Shown in pieces: positions 10,459 through 18,380 of a stretch of 64,000 bases of DNA. The stretch is taken from positions 62,001-126,000 of the forward strand of contig NZ_JBQAJM010000002.1 of assembly GCF_052030685.1 (NCBI RefSeq), given 5' to 3'. The position numbers were made by a program, and so were the translations under genes. The first letter of the stretch is position 1; the number at the start of each line of letters is the position of its first letter. Origin of the DNA: Caedibacter sp052030685 (GTDB lineage Bacteria > Pseudomonadota > Gammaproteobacteria > Francisellales > Francisellaceae). The notes below the pieces were generated by a model, which was not told the DNA's origin, did not search any database, and saw nothing but the letters and a program-made list of their open reading frames with translations.

Positions 10459-11127
10459 ATGGCAAGTATCGAACCTAAAGTAGCAAGATCCGTTGTCTTA
10501 GATGCCAAACCACTAAGCTTTAAGCTTGGCGAAGCTGACTTTGCAGGAAGTCACTCTAAACCACGTGTTTGGTTTGACTCATTAACGATCTTAGGGCAAA
10601 ACATGGGCAAATTTTTATTTGCCATCGATGGCGGTCAAAACTTAAATGATGTGACAAGCCCAACGGCTGCTTGCAACCTAATCGAGTTTCATTTATCAGG
10701 TCCACAAATGAAAGCAAGTCTTGAAGTAACCATTGGTCTACCAATTAGTCCAAAAATGAAAACCACACTAGAAGGACTTATTTCTTCTGTTAAGAAATCG
10801 GAAGCAAAAGATACATCGATTAAATTTGGTAAAACCAATGCCTCTCAAGAGTACAAAAATGATGACAAATGGGATGTAATTACTGATCTTTCTGAGCTTG
10901 TTTTAGTCCCTGTTGAAAACGCAGCCTTTAATATCGATTTCCAACAATATGGCTTCCTAGGCGGCTCAACTGCCGCAGCTGATTACTATATTGTAACGAT
11001 TACTGGGGTTATGGTTGACAAGGCAAACTTTTCCAAGGCAGCATTAGATGTTGTTCATGGTGAGAGTACTGAAAAAGGACAGTATGGCTTATTGAGTATT
11101 GATGAAGCGGCTTCTTCAGCTGGTTAA
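10459..11127 (+). CDS. iglC: T6SS-ii tube protein IglC (Hcp-like)
   Basis: A 222-aa protein related to Francisella IglC (about 210 aa). It shares the RVWFDSLTILG versus RLFIDSLTIAG element near residue 35, AIDGGQ near 55, a PTAACNLI segment matching SATAAASVI, and KFGKTNASQEYKNDDKW matching KLGNSNKKQEYKTDEAW near 125-140. In the Francisella system IglC is the highly abundant Hcp-like protein that forms the inner tube and is exported. The strong AAGGAG site 8 bases before the ATG fits high expression. Similarity to IglC is clear but moderate, so the copy is diverged from F. tularensis. Confidence 0.93.
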   Translation: MASIEPKVARSVVLDAKPLSFKLGEADFAGSHSKPRVWFDSLTILGQNMGKFLFAIDGGQNLNDVTSPTAACNLIEFHLSGPQMKASLEVTIGLPISPKMKTTLEGLISSVKKSEAKDTSIKFGKTNASQEYKNDDKWDVITDLSELVLVPVENAAFNIDFQQYGFLGGSTAAADYYIVTITGVMVDKANFSKAALDVVHGESTEKGQYGLLSIDEAASSAG

Positions 11128-11160
11128 TATACCGCCTAAAAACAATTAAAAAGGTAAAAT

Positions 11161-12336
11161 ATGGCAGCAAAAGTTCATTGGCAAGATGGTGCGTTATTAA
11201 GTGCTAAGTATTTCATTACACAAGATATGCTGGGACATCAATATGTCGCGCAAGCACTACAATTACCCTATCAAATGCAGTATGGCATACTTAGCTTAAA
11301 ACTTGATAACAAGCTCCTTAGTGTGGGTGAGCTTAAGATTGATGAGCTTGCACTATACACGCAAGCCCGTTTATTCTTTGAACTTTCGTCACAACATAAT
11401 GCCTTGCATCTTTCGCTAACGGATCATGATGATACCAAAGCATCTATTTTTGTGAATGTTACACATCAAACGCATATTGCTGATATTCCGACTTTACGCC
11501 CTTGTTTTCACTTGTCATTTGCAAGTGATCCAAGTGCTGTGCATAGTATCAAAATTTGCGAGCTGCACCTTAGCAGTGACGGTTGGCAAATTTCTGAGTT
11601 CACACCGCCACTTTTAAGCTGCAATAGCACAACTTTCCTGCCGACTTTACATCGGTTAGAGAAGATTCTTATTTCTCTTAAACACCTTATCCACCATTAT
11701 CAGCACAAATCCCATTTATATCCATTATTAAGCTTAATGCTGTTTAAACTTGAGGATAAACTACAATCAATTACGCAACGCGCCATCCATTACCACCCCT
11801 TTGAGTTATATACCCTCTTAAAAGAGCTTTGTTTTTTACTACCTGATGAGCATCAAGTCTTCGAGAAAAACATATTACAGATGCCTTTTGAGTTTTACGC
11901 GCCGCATAAATGCTTTCTAAGTTTATTTAACACACTTGAGGCATTCTTAAACAAACCTATAAAGCAGCAGTTTATTGAGTTACAACTTGAGGGTGAATAT
12001 TTCACAGCCTCACACTTAGCGAGTGATTTCCTTGCAGCGAAGCAATTCTTTTTGGTTGTTAAGAAGCCCAGTGTTGAGAGTGTTGATCTTAACCCCAAGT
12101 TCATTAAACTCTCAGCAATTTCACGCAATAAGCATATCAATCAAATGTCACTATCAGGTGTGCAACTAGAATACATGCCAGATAGTGGAATACATCAGTT
12201 AAATAATCCATTGCTATATAAAACCTATCGCCTAGCACCAGGACAAGAGTGGGATTATATTCTAAGCGAGAAAAACCTCATTTTCCAAGCCAATACTAAA
12301 AATGAGGCGTATCAGTTTTTTATTTACTACCGTTAA
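11161..12336 (+). CDS. iglD: T6SS-ii baseplate protein IglD (TssK-like)
   Basis: A 391-aa protein immediately after iglC, in the position and near the size (398 aa) of Francisella IglD. It begins with a VHWQDGALLSAKYFITQDML motif at residues 5-24, the TssK signature in which W..G..L...HF.Q precedes the baseplate shell domain. The rest is variable, as expected. TssK proteins connect the baseplate wedges to the membrane complex. AAAAAGG lies 8 bases upstream of the ATG. The C-terminal part ends in FFIYYR and shows no frame damage. Confidence 0.93.
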   Translation: MAAKVHWQDGALLSAKYFITQDMLGHQYVAQALQLPYQMQYGILSLKLDNKLLSVGELKIDELALYTQARLFFELSSQHNALHLSLTDHDDTKASIFVNVTHQTHIADIPTLRPCFHLSFASDPSAVHSIKICELHLSSDGWQISEFTPPLLSCNSTTFLPTLHRLEKILISLKHLIHHYQHKSHLYPLLSLMLFKLEDKLQSITQRAIHYHPFELYTLLKELCFLLPDEHQVFEKNILQMPFEFYAPHKCFLSLFNTLEAFLNKPIKQQFIELQLEGEYFTASHLASDFLAAKQFFLVVKKPSVESVDLNPKFIKLSAISRNKHINQMSLSGVQLEYMPDSGIHQLNNPLLYKTYRLAPGQEWDYILSEKNLIFQANTKNEAYQFFIYYR

Positions 12337-12345
12337 TGTTCGATT

Positions 12346-13134
12346 ATGATTAAGGCATTTATTGATCGCTACCATAAACTCAAACGCTTAGTTAATATTG
12401 CCGAGTTACTTGAGTTAATCCACTATTATAATATTAGCGCGCAACATGTCTGCTTTGTGGCAAATTTCTCAATCACCCCGAGCAATCATCTAATTGAAGA
12501 TGTTTATGTCAGTGATCATGATATTTTTGTGATAATTAACCTCTCTAAACTCACTATTTTTGCGGGTCTTCAACATTACTACAGTCTTGCGGATAAAAAT
12601 GATCAAATGCAGATTATTAATACGCTTAATCGTGGAACCTCCTTTCTACTACACCAATACTTTTATGGCTTATATCCAGAATTTAATCAGGTCTATGATA
12701 GTAGCTATCAAAACGGTCAAGTGCTTTATTACGAACATGATACCAACAGCTTATCAGTTGCTACACTTGTCACCAGCTTACAATATGAATTATCAGAGTA
12801 TTGTGTAAGCTTCAGTGTGCAATCTGATCAATTTTTGCAAGCACTGAAATCCTACCATATCAACCAAAATAGTTACTTAAATGCCTGCTATTTACAAGGA
12901 CTTAAAAGCACAACCAAAGCATTTCTTAAGATGGTCATTAGCGTCCCACGATTTAATCGGCATATTATCGAAAGTATTCAAAAAATAATTAGCAACAATC
13001 CTTATTTCCAAAAAATGCAACATCTCGTCACGATTGATTTAACGATTAAGCTCAATGAAGTCGATCATAAATCGTTTTTGCCTATTACTTGCGGCAAAGA
13101 CACGCTTAACTCAATTTTCCGCACACAGCTCTGA
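12346..13134 (+). CDS. Unrecognised T6SS-linked protein, possible TssG/IglJ-like baseplate subunit
   Basis: A 262-aa protein starting 9 bp after iglD, certainly the last gene of the igl operon. I do not recognise it by direct family resemblance. It is rich in Tyr, Asn, His and Ile and has no signal peptide. The part near residues 40-120 (VIINLSKLTIFAGLQHYYS, then LNRGTSFLLHQYFYGLYPEF) has the spacing of the TssG core, in which a vn..gL.G pattern precedes a helix for the baseplate trimer. Size (262 versus 257 aa for IglJ) and a place next to TssK support a TssG/IglJ role. This is inference and could be wrong. Confidence 0.75.
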   Translation: MIKAFIDRYHKLKRLVNIAELLELIHYYNISAQHVCFVANFSITPSNHLIEDVYVSDHDIFVIINLSKLTIFAGLQHYYSLADKNDQMQIINTLNRGTSFLLHQYFYGLYPEFNQVYDSSYQNGQVLYYEHDTNSLSVATLVTSLQYELSEYCVSFSVQSDQFLQALKSYHINQNSYLNACYLQGLKSTTKAFLKMVISVPRFNRHIIESIQKIISNNPYFQKMQHLVTIDLTIKLNEVDHKSFLPITCGKDTLNSIFRTQL

Positions 13135-13147
13135 AATCAACATAAAC

Positions 13148-13173
13148 AAAAAAGGCCGCTTACGCGACCTTTT
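13148..13173 (-). terminator. Rho-independent terminator of tRNA-Glu
   Basis: On the minus strand, AAAGGTCGC, a GTAA loop and GCGGCCTTT form a 9-bp stem (one G-U) followed by a T run. It lies 7 bases past the tRNA 3' end and 14 bp from the end of the converging igl operon. The A run on the other side means it may also end igl transcripts. Confidence 0.85.
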
Positions 13174-13179
13174 AAATAA

Positions 13180-13255
13180 TGGCGTCCCCAAGGGGATTCG
13201 AACCCCTGTTACCGCCGTGAAAGGGCGGTGTCCTAGGCCTCTAGACGATGGGGAC
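13180..13255 (-). tRNA. tRNA-Glu (anticodon TTC)
   Basis: The minus strand gives a full 76-nt tRNA: acceptor GTCCCC/GGGGAC, D-arm TCGTCTAGAGGCCTAGGACA, anticodon arm ACCGCCC-TTTCACG-GCGGT with TTC in the loop, and T-arm CAGGGGTTCGAATCCCCTT. The 3' CCA is encoded (13180-13182). Sequence closely matches enterobacterial tRNA-Glu. It is a potential integration site, but no integrase or duplicated tRNA end was seen beside it. Confidence 0.98.
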
Positions 13256-13304
13256 ACTAGGAAACTTTCACTGATTTTCAGCGTACTGCCGAAAACTTCA
13301 GCGC

Positions 13305-13333
13305 ATTCTAGTGAGCTTTATGGTTACTGTCAA
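13305..13333 (-). promoter_or_regulatory. Sigma-70 promoter of tRNA-Glu
   Basis: Minus strand TTGACA (13328-13333), 17-bp spacer, TAGAAT (13305-13310), followed by a G/C-rich discriminator (GCGC), as in stringently controlled stable-RNA promoters. The tRNA starts about 50 bases downstream. Confidence 0.85.
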
Positions 13334-13544
13334 GCACTATAGAAAAATATTTTATTAATTTTCAAACACAACCATAGTTTTACTGAAATCACGCATCCCC
13401 TTGTACATATGAAAAAGTAAAATCCCCTCATTTATGGGCTACCCATAATTGGGTCATTATACTCATTGAGGTAATCCGCCAATTTGGAACACAGTTTAGC
13501 ATTTTTTGAGACTTTTTTAAGTCTCTAACTGTGCGGTCTAAAAT

Positions 13545-13631
13545 ATGTGTCATTTAGCACTTGTTGCTTTGGCTGTCGGTATTATCGTATTGATCTTGTC
13601 ACCGTTATTAAAACGTATTTATAAGATATAA
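13545..13631 (+). CDS. Possible 28-aa single-span membrane peptide
   Basis: ATG to TAA encodes a 28-residue peptide with one hydrophobic helix (LALVALAVGIIVLILSPLL) ending in a basic tail KRIYKI. No clear ribosome site precedes it; a perfect 7-bp inverted repeat (GAGACTT/AAGTCTC, 13508-13525) lies upstream. The look is that of a type I toxin or small membrane regulator, but short hydrophobic frames occur by chance and no antisense RNA is proven. Confidence 0.25.
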   Translation: MCHLALVALAVGIIVLILSPLLKRIYKI

Positions 13632-13880
13632 TAGCTTCACCTTTATCAACATTTCTCTAGAAACCTTACACATTCATGCTCGCAATGACACCCTATGACT
13701 TGTCATCCTGAGCCAGGATGGCGTGAGGATCCAGTAGCGAAGCTGCCATGGATGGTTAGTGCCCCTCCTAAAGGTAGTGTCATTAGTTTGTGATGGGTAT
13801 CAGCATCAATCGGATAGTTCAATATGTACGAAAATACTAATGGAATAATACGCTGTATAAAAACTTGGAAATTTTTGAGA
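13632..13880. repeat. Gene-free gap with a palindromic intergenic repeat
   Basis: No coding region is supported in this 250-bp stretch. At 13704-13720 there is CATCCTG-AGC-CAGGATG, a perfect 7-bp inverted repeat inside a TGTCATCCTGAGCCAGGATG context that continues into GCGTGAGGATCCAG. This is the form of dispersed extragenic palindromes and is distantly like the CTGAGCG-type repeats elsewhere in the window. Confidence 0.5.
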
Positions 13881-13997
13881 TGCCTGACGATGTCTTACTT
13901 TCACATGGCGAATGCCACACTATCATCAGCGCTAAGCTGTTTCACTTCTGAGTTCGGAATGGAATCAGGTGGTACCAACTTGCTATTATCGTCAGAC
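13881..13997 (-). rRNA. rrf: 5S ribosomal RNA, isolated copy
   Basis: The minus strand carries a complete 5S rRNA of about 117 nt. Terminal helix: TCTGACGAT at the 5' end pairs with ATCGTCAGGCA at the 3' end. The hallmark loop sequence CCATTCCGAACTCAGAAGTG is intact, followed by AGCGCTGATGATAGTGTGG. No 23S or 16S rRNA is upstream: yidC ends 48 bp before it. It is thus an orphan 5S gene within this window. Ends are assigned from helix pairing and could shift by a few bases. Confidence 0.93.
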
Positions 13998-14004
13998 GAA
14001 GGGT

Positions 14005-14032
14005 ATTTTATATATTTTAAGCTAAATGTCTA
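14005..14032 (-). promoter_or_regulatory. Possible own promoter of the orphan 5S gene
   Basis: Minus strand TAGACA (14027-14032), 16-bp spacer, TAAAAT (14005-14010), placing a start right at the mature 5S 5' end. The stretch is very A/T rich, so a chance match is possible; read-through from yidC is the alternative. Confidence 0.35.
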
Positions 14033-14045
14033 GTAGTTTTTTTGA

Positions 14046-15731
14046 TTAAGCGCGTTTTGCTTTGTAAATCGCCGTATATTTCTTAGTGATATACCACTGT
14101 TGCGCAATACTGATCACGTTGTTTGTCAACCAGTACAATACCAAGCCTGATGGGAATGATGCAAAGAATACTGTGAAAATCACCGGCATCAACATCATGA
14201 TTTTTGCTTGCGTTGGATCGGCTGACGTCGGGCTGATTTTCTGCTGCACAAACATCGAGATACCCATCAAAATTGGCAAGATAAAATACGGATCTTTGGA
14301 TGCCAAGTCATGAATCCAAAAGATAAATGGCGCCTGACGCAATTGCACACTTTCCAACAACACCCAGTAAAGCGCGATAAATACAGGAATCTGAATCAAG
14401 ATCGGTAAACAACCGCTGGCTGGATTCACTTTTTCTTCTTTGTACATCTCCATCATCTTGCGCCCAAGCTTCTGGCGGTCACCCTTGTAAAGCTCTTGCA
14501 GTTTCTTCATACGCGGTTGCAACATACGCATTTTTGCCATTGACTTATAGCTTTTGGCAGACAATGGGTAAAACAATAATTTAATCAACACAGTGACTAA
14601 TATAATGGATAGTCCCCAGTTGGCAACAACACCATGAATAATCGTCATCAACCAAAAGATAATCACTGAGATAAATGACAACATGCCATAATCAACCAGC
14701 TTATCCAAACCCTCTGGTTTATTAGCACCAAAGTCTTTAACAATCGCTTCAAGATTCTTGGTAATCGTAGGACCTGTATAAAGGATATTGGTATTCTCAA
14801 CGCTTTGATCAGCATTTAACACAACAGGCTGTGTTTTAACCCCTGATTGATAGGTATTATCGGCAAGCTTATTGGCATAAACGCTAAAACTTGTGCCTGG
14901 GTTGTTTGGCACCCAAAGACTAACAAAATAATGCTGAATCATCGCCGCCCAACCTTTATTGGTTGAAACGTCTACTTTTTCATTGGACTTAGCCAAATCG
15001 GCAAATGACTCTTTCTGGAAGGTGCGCTGCGATGATGACAAACCAACACCTTGGAAAGAATAAGAATGCGCATCTAAAATACTAAAGCTATGACTCTCAG
15101 GTTTCACTTGACGTGTAATTTCATTATCAAAACTAACACTTAATGGCGCCTTAGTGGTATTTTTAACACTTTGCTTAAGTGTGATTTCATAAGTGGTATC
15201 GTTAATAATATACTGACGCGTAACATCTAAGCCTTGAACGCTTGCCTTCAAAGTCACGATCGTTTGATCATCTTTCTTAGCTGTGTGCTCTTGACCAAAA
15301 ACAATACTTTGCGGTTGACCGTTAATGTAAATAACACTTTGGGCAATGTATTTGCTACCTGCTGTATTATTTAACATCGGCATCGGATTTTTATCCGTTA
15401 AGCTCACGTTATAATCTTTCAACGCGGCATTAATAATCGCACCATTTAATGGACTAATTTGCAAATCACTAAACACCGCTGTATTTAATGTAATAGGCTT
15501 TAGGTCTGTTTTATTAAAGTTCTGCTTAGTAACATCCGTCGTGTCACTTTGATCAGCCGCGTCACTCGCACTAACATCTTTGTTATCTTTTTGCACTGCT
15601 GTTGTTTGTGCTGGCGTATCAACTTTCGCTGGTTGCTTAGGCGCATACATCTCCTCCCAACGCGCCATCAACGACATAAAAATCACGACAATAAGCGCAA
15701 TTAAGAATATTCTCACGTAGTTTGACTTCAT
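14046..15731 (-). CDS. yidC: Membrane protein insertase YidC (Oxa1 family)
   Basis: A 561-aa inner-membrane insertase that inserts and folds membrane proteins alone or with SecYEG. It shows the gram-negative layout: an N-terminal TM (about 5-25, IFLIALIVVIFMSLMARWEEM), a Thr/Lys/Asp-rich linker, a large periplasmic domain, then the conserved core from about residue 345 with the TM2 region GVVANWGLSIILVTVLIKLLF, the cytoplasmic hairpin (KMRMLQPRMKKLQELY) and C-terminal spans with GCLPILIQIPVFIALYWVL. The hydrophilic-groove Arg sits in the LIKLLFYPLSAKSYKSMAKMR area. It forms the usual rpmH-rnpA-yidD-yidC cluster, 14 bp after yidD. Confidence 0.97.
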   Translation of the reverse strand: MKSNYVRIFLIALIVVIFMSLMARWEEMYAPKQPAKVDTPAQTTAVQKDNKDVSASDAADQSDTTDVTKQNFNKTDLKPITLNTAVFSDLQISPLNGAIINAALKDYNVSLTDKNPMPMLNNTAGSKYIAQSVIYINGQPQSIVFGQEHTAKKDDQTIVTLKASVQGLDVTRQYIINDTTYEITLKQSVKNTTKAPLSVSFDNEITRQVKPESHSFSILDAHSYSFQGVGLSSSQRTFQKESFADLAKSNEKVDVSTNKGWAAMIQHYFVSLWVPNNPGTSFSVYANKLADNTYQSGVKTQPVVLNADQSVENTNILYTGPTITKNLEAIVKDFGANKPEGLDKLVDYGMLSFISVIIFWLMTIIHGVVANWGLSIILVTVLIKLLFYPLSAKSYKSMAKMRMLQPRMKKLQELYKGDRQKLGRKMMEMYKEEKVNPASGCLPILIQIPVFIALYWVLLESVQLRQAPFIFWIHDLASKDPYFILPILMGISMFVQQKISPTSADPTQAKIMMLMPVIFTVFFASFPSGLVLYWLTNNVISIAQQWYITKKYTAIYKAKRA

Positions 15732-15745
15732 TATACTTAACCTTT

Positions 15746-16021
15746 TTACCCTTTTTTAACCTTTTCTTTCGTTGGCACTGGATCGTAACCGCCTTTGCAA
15801 GCTGGGTGGCATTTTAGCAGTCTTTTTGTCATTAGCCAAAGCCCAAACACTAAACCATGCAATTTAATTGCTTCTAGTGCATATTGTGAACAAGTCGGAT
15901 AGAAACGACAGCGAGGGCCAAGGTATGGACTAATTGCTATTTGATAAAAGCGAATGAGAACGATAAAAGGAAACGCAACAATTAAGCGTATTTTGCGAGA
16001 AACTCGTTGATAGAGTGCCAC
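15746..16021 (-). CDS. yidD: Membrane insertion efficiency factor YidD
   Basis: A 91-aa protein with the complete YidD signature: an amphipathic hydrophobic N-terminal helix (LIVAFPFIVLIRFYQIAISP), RCRFYPTCSQYALEAI near residues 37-52 with paired cysteines, and CHPACKGGYDPVP near 70-82. It helps membrane-protein insertion with YidC. Its start overlaps the 3' end of rnpA by 40 bp in another frame, and it ends 14 bp before yidC, implying translational coupling. Confidence 0.95.
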   Translation of the reverse strand: MALYQRVSRKIRLIVAFPFIVLIRFYQIAISPYLGPRCRFYPTCSQYALEAIKLHGLVFGLWLMTKRLLKCHPACKGGYDPVPTKEKVKKG

Positions 16022-16344
16022 AATTCCTCCTTTGTCGCGCGTGCGGCATTGTGATTTGTAACAACGATCAACATCGTCTTTTCAAACAACGCTTTATGCT
16101 GGCGAAACATCTCTTTATTTAAGCGGCGACACAGATTGCGTTGCACGGCTCTTTTAACTTTTTTTTTGCCCGTAATGACACCAACACCTGAGTGCAGATC
16201 TTCACCTTTAGCAATCAAATAAGAAAAGTGTTTGGTATGAACTTTTTGACAGATACGCGAAAAGCCAAGTGAAAAACCCTTGGCATCTAAGATAAATTCT
16301 TTGGCTAAGCTATTAAGCGGCAAGCTTATGTCTGCCCTTAGCAC
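15982..16344 (-). CDS. rnpA: Ribonuclease P protein component RnpA
   Basis: A 120-aa basic protein that assists the RNase P RNA in 5' maturation of tRNAs. The conserved RNR-type motif reads KKVKRAVQRNLCRRLNKEMF near residues 64-83, equivalent to the E. coli KKNVRRAHERNRIKRLTRE. The N-terminus (LPLNSLAKEF) matches the L....F entry helix. The ATG at 16344 lies inside rpmH, a 32-bp overlap; a TTG just past the rpmH stop is a possible alternative start. The C-terminus overlaps yidD. Confidence 0.92.
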   Translation of the reverse strand: MLRADISLPLNSLAKEFILDAKGFSLGFSRICQKVHTKHFSYLIAKGEDLHSGVGVITGKKKVKRAVQRNLCRRLNKEMFRQHKALFEKTMLIVVTNHNAARATKEELWHSINEFLAKYA

Positions 16345-16447
16345 GTCTGTTACGAATTACTTTCTGACCGCTTAGCGTCTTCATGCGTGCACGGAAACCG
16401 TGCGTTCTTTTTCTTTTTAAGTTACTTGGTTGAAACGTTCTTTTCAT
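16313..16447 (-). CDS. rpmH: 50S ribosomal protein L34
   Basis: A 44-aa protein read directly from the minus strand: MKRTFQPSNLKRKRTHGFR at the start, then the R.RMKTLSGQKVIRNRRAKGR core and HKLAA at the end, a full-length L34. TGAGGA lies 8-9 bases before the ATG. It heads the rpmH-rnpA-yidD-yidC cluster. The gene upstream is dcd, not dnaA, so the classic dnaA-rpmH origin layout is absent. Confidence 0.97.
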   Translation of the reverse strand: MKRTFQPSNLKRKRTHGFRARMKTLSGQKVIRNRRAKGRHKLAA

Positions 16448-16473
16448 CGTATTATCCTCAGTTTGTATTTATA

Positions 16474-16501
16474 GTTATAAAGTTTACTGCAAATCTGCCA
16501 A
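16474..16501 (-). promoter_or_regulatory. Probable rpmH promoter
   Basis: Minus strand TTGGCA (16496-16501), 16-bp spacer, TATAAC (16474-16479), about 27 bases before the rpmH ATG. A second TATAAA overlaps just downstream. Confidence 0.55.
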
Positions 16502-16623
16502 ATTTATGCAAGGCGCCGATTCTACGCCAAAAATAAATTTCGGTCAATTAAAATGCCCCGGCAATTTCAACCGCGCATTCTAGCGCAAAATATAGGCGCT
16601 GTCGATAACTATCCTTTGGTTAT

Positions 16624-17190
16624 TTATGTGCGCGGCAGCGTGACACCTCTCTGCCCTTGGTATTTGCCACCGCGATCTTTGTAAGATGTCTCGCATACTT
16701 CATCAGATTGATAAAACAGCATCTGTGCGATCCCTTCATTGGCATAAATCTTAGCAGGCAATGGTGTGGTATTCGAAAATTCAAGTGTGACATGCCCTTC
16801 CCACTCAGGTTCTAAAGGTGTGACATTGACAATAATACCACAACGCGCGTAGGTTGATTTACCTAGACATACAACCAATGTATCACGCGGAATTTTAAAG
16901 TACTCAACCGTGCGTGCTAAAGCAAAGGAATTCGGTGGGATAATACAAACATCACCGACAAAATCAATAAAATTATTATGATCAAAGTCTTTCGGATCAA
17001 CAATTGTTGAGTTGATATTGGTAAAGATCTTAAATTCATTAGCACATCTGACATCATAGCCATAGCTTGATGTACCAAATGATACGATCTTGCCTTCTTC
17101 ATTATGACGCACTTGTCCAGCTTCAAATGGCGCAATCATTTCCTGCTCCATCGCCATTTTTTTAATCCACTTATCTGATTTAATGGACAC
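16624..17190 (-). CDS. dcd: dCTP deaminase
   Basis: A 188-aa dUTPase-superfamily enzyme that deaminates dCTP to dUTP for dTMP synthesis. The family motifs are present: FGTSSYGYDVRCANEF near residues 38-53, PPNSFALARTVEYFKIPRD near 85-105, GKSTYARCGI near 113-122 and the catalytic NVTPLEPEWEGHVTLEFSN near 125-143 with Glu in the E.GH segment. The C-terminus has the GKYQGQ motif that closes over the nucleotide. Length equals that of the E. coli-like enzymes (about 190). It starts 10 bp after mrp ends, so the two are likely cotranscribed. Confidence 0.97.
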   Translation of the reverse strand: MSIKSDKWIKKMAMEQEMIAPFEAGQVRHNEEGKIVSFGTSSYGYDVRCANEFKIFTNINSTIVDPKDFDHNNFIDFVGDVCIIPPNSFALARTVEYFKIPRDTLVVCLGKSTYARCGIIVNVTPLEPEWEGHVTLEFSNTTPLPAKIYANEGIAQMLFYQSDEVCETSYKDRGGKYQGQRGVTLPRT

Positions 17191-17200
17191 TTTTTACTCC

Positions 17201-18322
17201 TTACTTATTTTCATTATTTTCATTATTTTTATTATTTGTATCGCTTTTACTATTGTCACTAAACTCAACTTTAACGCCCGGCATATTGATCATCATTGCT
17301 TTTGGCAATGTGGCAATGTTAGCGGCAAGCTTTAACGCAATCCGGTCATAAATTCCGGCAATTGGATTATCTTTTATCGCCGTTGGCTTGCCCTTATCAG
17401 CATCTTCTCTAATGGACATATCCAATGGCAAGGCACCTAAAAATGGCAAATCAAACTGTGACGCTAACGACTCCGCACCATGCGCGCCAAAGATCGCTGA
17501 CTCGGCACCGCAATTTTGGCAAATGTGTACACTCATATTCTCAATAATACCTGCTACATGAATATCGAGCTTGTTAAACATCGCAATGGCACGCTTGGCA
17601 TCAATTAAAGATAAATCTTGCGGTGTCGTTACTGTGATTGCTGCGGTTAATGGGATCTTCTTCGTCATCGTTAATTGAATATCACCGGTTCCTGGAGGTA
17701 AATCAATCAACAAATAATCAAGCTCGCCCCAGTTAGTATCATTTAGCAGTTGCATTAAAGCACCTGATACCATAGGACCGCGCCAAATAATTGCTGAATC
17801 TTGATCGATTAAATTACCCACTGAGATCATCTTAACGCCATGACGTAACAGTGGCTCGATTTTCTTTTTATCATTGGTTTTGGGATTATCAAAGCTGCCC
17901 ATAATTAACGGTTGACTTGGTCCATAAATGTCCGCATCTAAGATGCCAACATTGGCACCCATTTTCTGCAATGAGATCGCTAGATTTGCTGTTGTCGTGG
18001 ACTTACCCACTCCACCTTTACCTGAGGCAATCGCAATAATATTTTTAATACCTTTAATTGGCTTTAAACTAGGTTGTACTTTATGTGTATTGACATCGCA
18101 TCGCACACTAAATTCAAAGGCTTGCGTGATATTTTGAGCATATAAATAATCACTTAATTGCGAAATGATATGATCAATTTGTGTCGCATTAAGATAAAAA
18201 CCAAGGCGTAGTTGAATAGTGGCAACACCATCTTGTTCAATGACTTGCAAATCACGCAGAAAATCCTTGGCTGGAAGATCTAAAATTGTCTGACTATAAG
18301 CTTGTAGACTTTGTTTTAACAT
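17201..18322 (-). CDS. apbC: Fe-S cluster carrier ATPase Mrp/ApbC
   Basis: A 373-aa P-loop ATPase that carries Fe-S clusters to target proteins. N-terminal 85 residues are a diverged MIP18-like domain. The ATPase part has IASGKGGVGKSTTTANLA near residues 92-110 (deviant Walker A), DADIYGPSQP near 128, LIDLPPGTGD near 205 and the ICQNC Fe-S cysteine pair near 268. The last 19 residues are a low-complexity Asn/Glu/Lys tail encoded by short tandem repeats, absent from most relatives. It lies between argS and dcd on the same strand. Confidence 0.96.
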   Translation of the reverse strand: MLKQSLQAYSQTILDLPAKDFLRDLQVIEQDGVATIQLRLGFYLNATQIDHIISQLSDYLYAQNITQAFEFSVRCDVNTHKVQPSLKPIKGIKNIIAIASGKGGVGKSTTTANLAISLQKMGANVGILDADIYGPSQPLIMGSFDNPKTNDKKKIEPLLRHGVKMISVGNLIDQDSAIIWRGPMVSGALMQLLNDTNWGELDYLLIDLPPGTGDIQLTMTKKIPLTAAITVTTPQDLSLIDAKRAIAMFNKLDIHVAGIIENMSVHICQNCGAESAIFGAHGAESLASQFDLPFLGALPLDMSIREDADKGKPTAIKDNPIAGIYDRIALKLAANIATLPKAMMINMPGVKVEFSDNSKSDTNNKNNENNENK

Positions 18323-18380
18323 AAGTATAAATTGATGACTCCAAAGATTTAAACAGTCTAACCTTAAGATGTTTTATAGT

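Noticed and set aside
13180..13255. tRNA-Glu as an island attachment site for the T6SS block
   Set aside because: No integrase and no direct repeat of the tRNA 3' end was found in the window.
13055..13342. 95-codon plus-strand frame
   Set aside because: It runs through the terminator and the whole tRNA-Glu gene in antisense and starts inside the last igl gene; not a real gene.
13508..13525. GAGACTT/AAGTCTC palindrome as a terminator
   Set aside because: The T run lies before the stem on the plus strand and there is no T run after the stem on either strand.
13824..14033. 69-codon plus-strand frame
   Set aside because: It is the antisense strand of the 5S rRNA gene.
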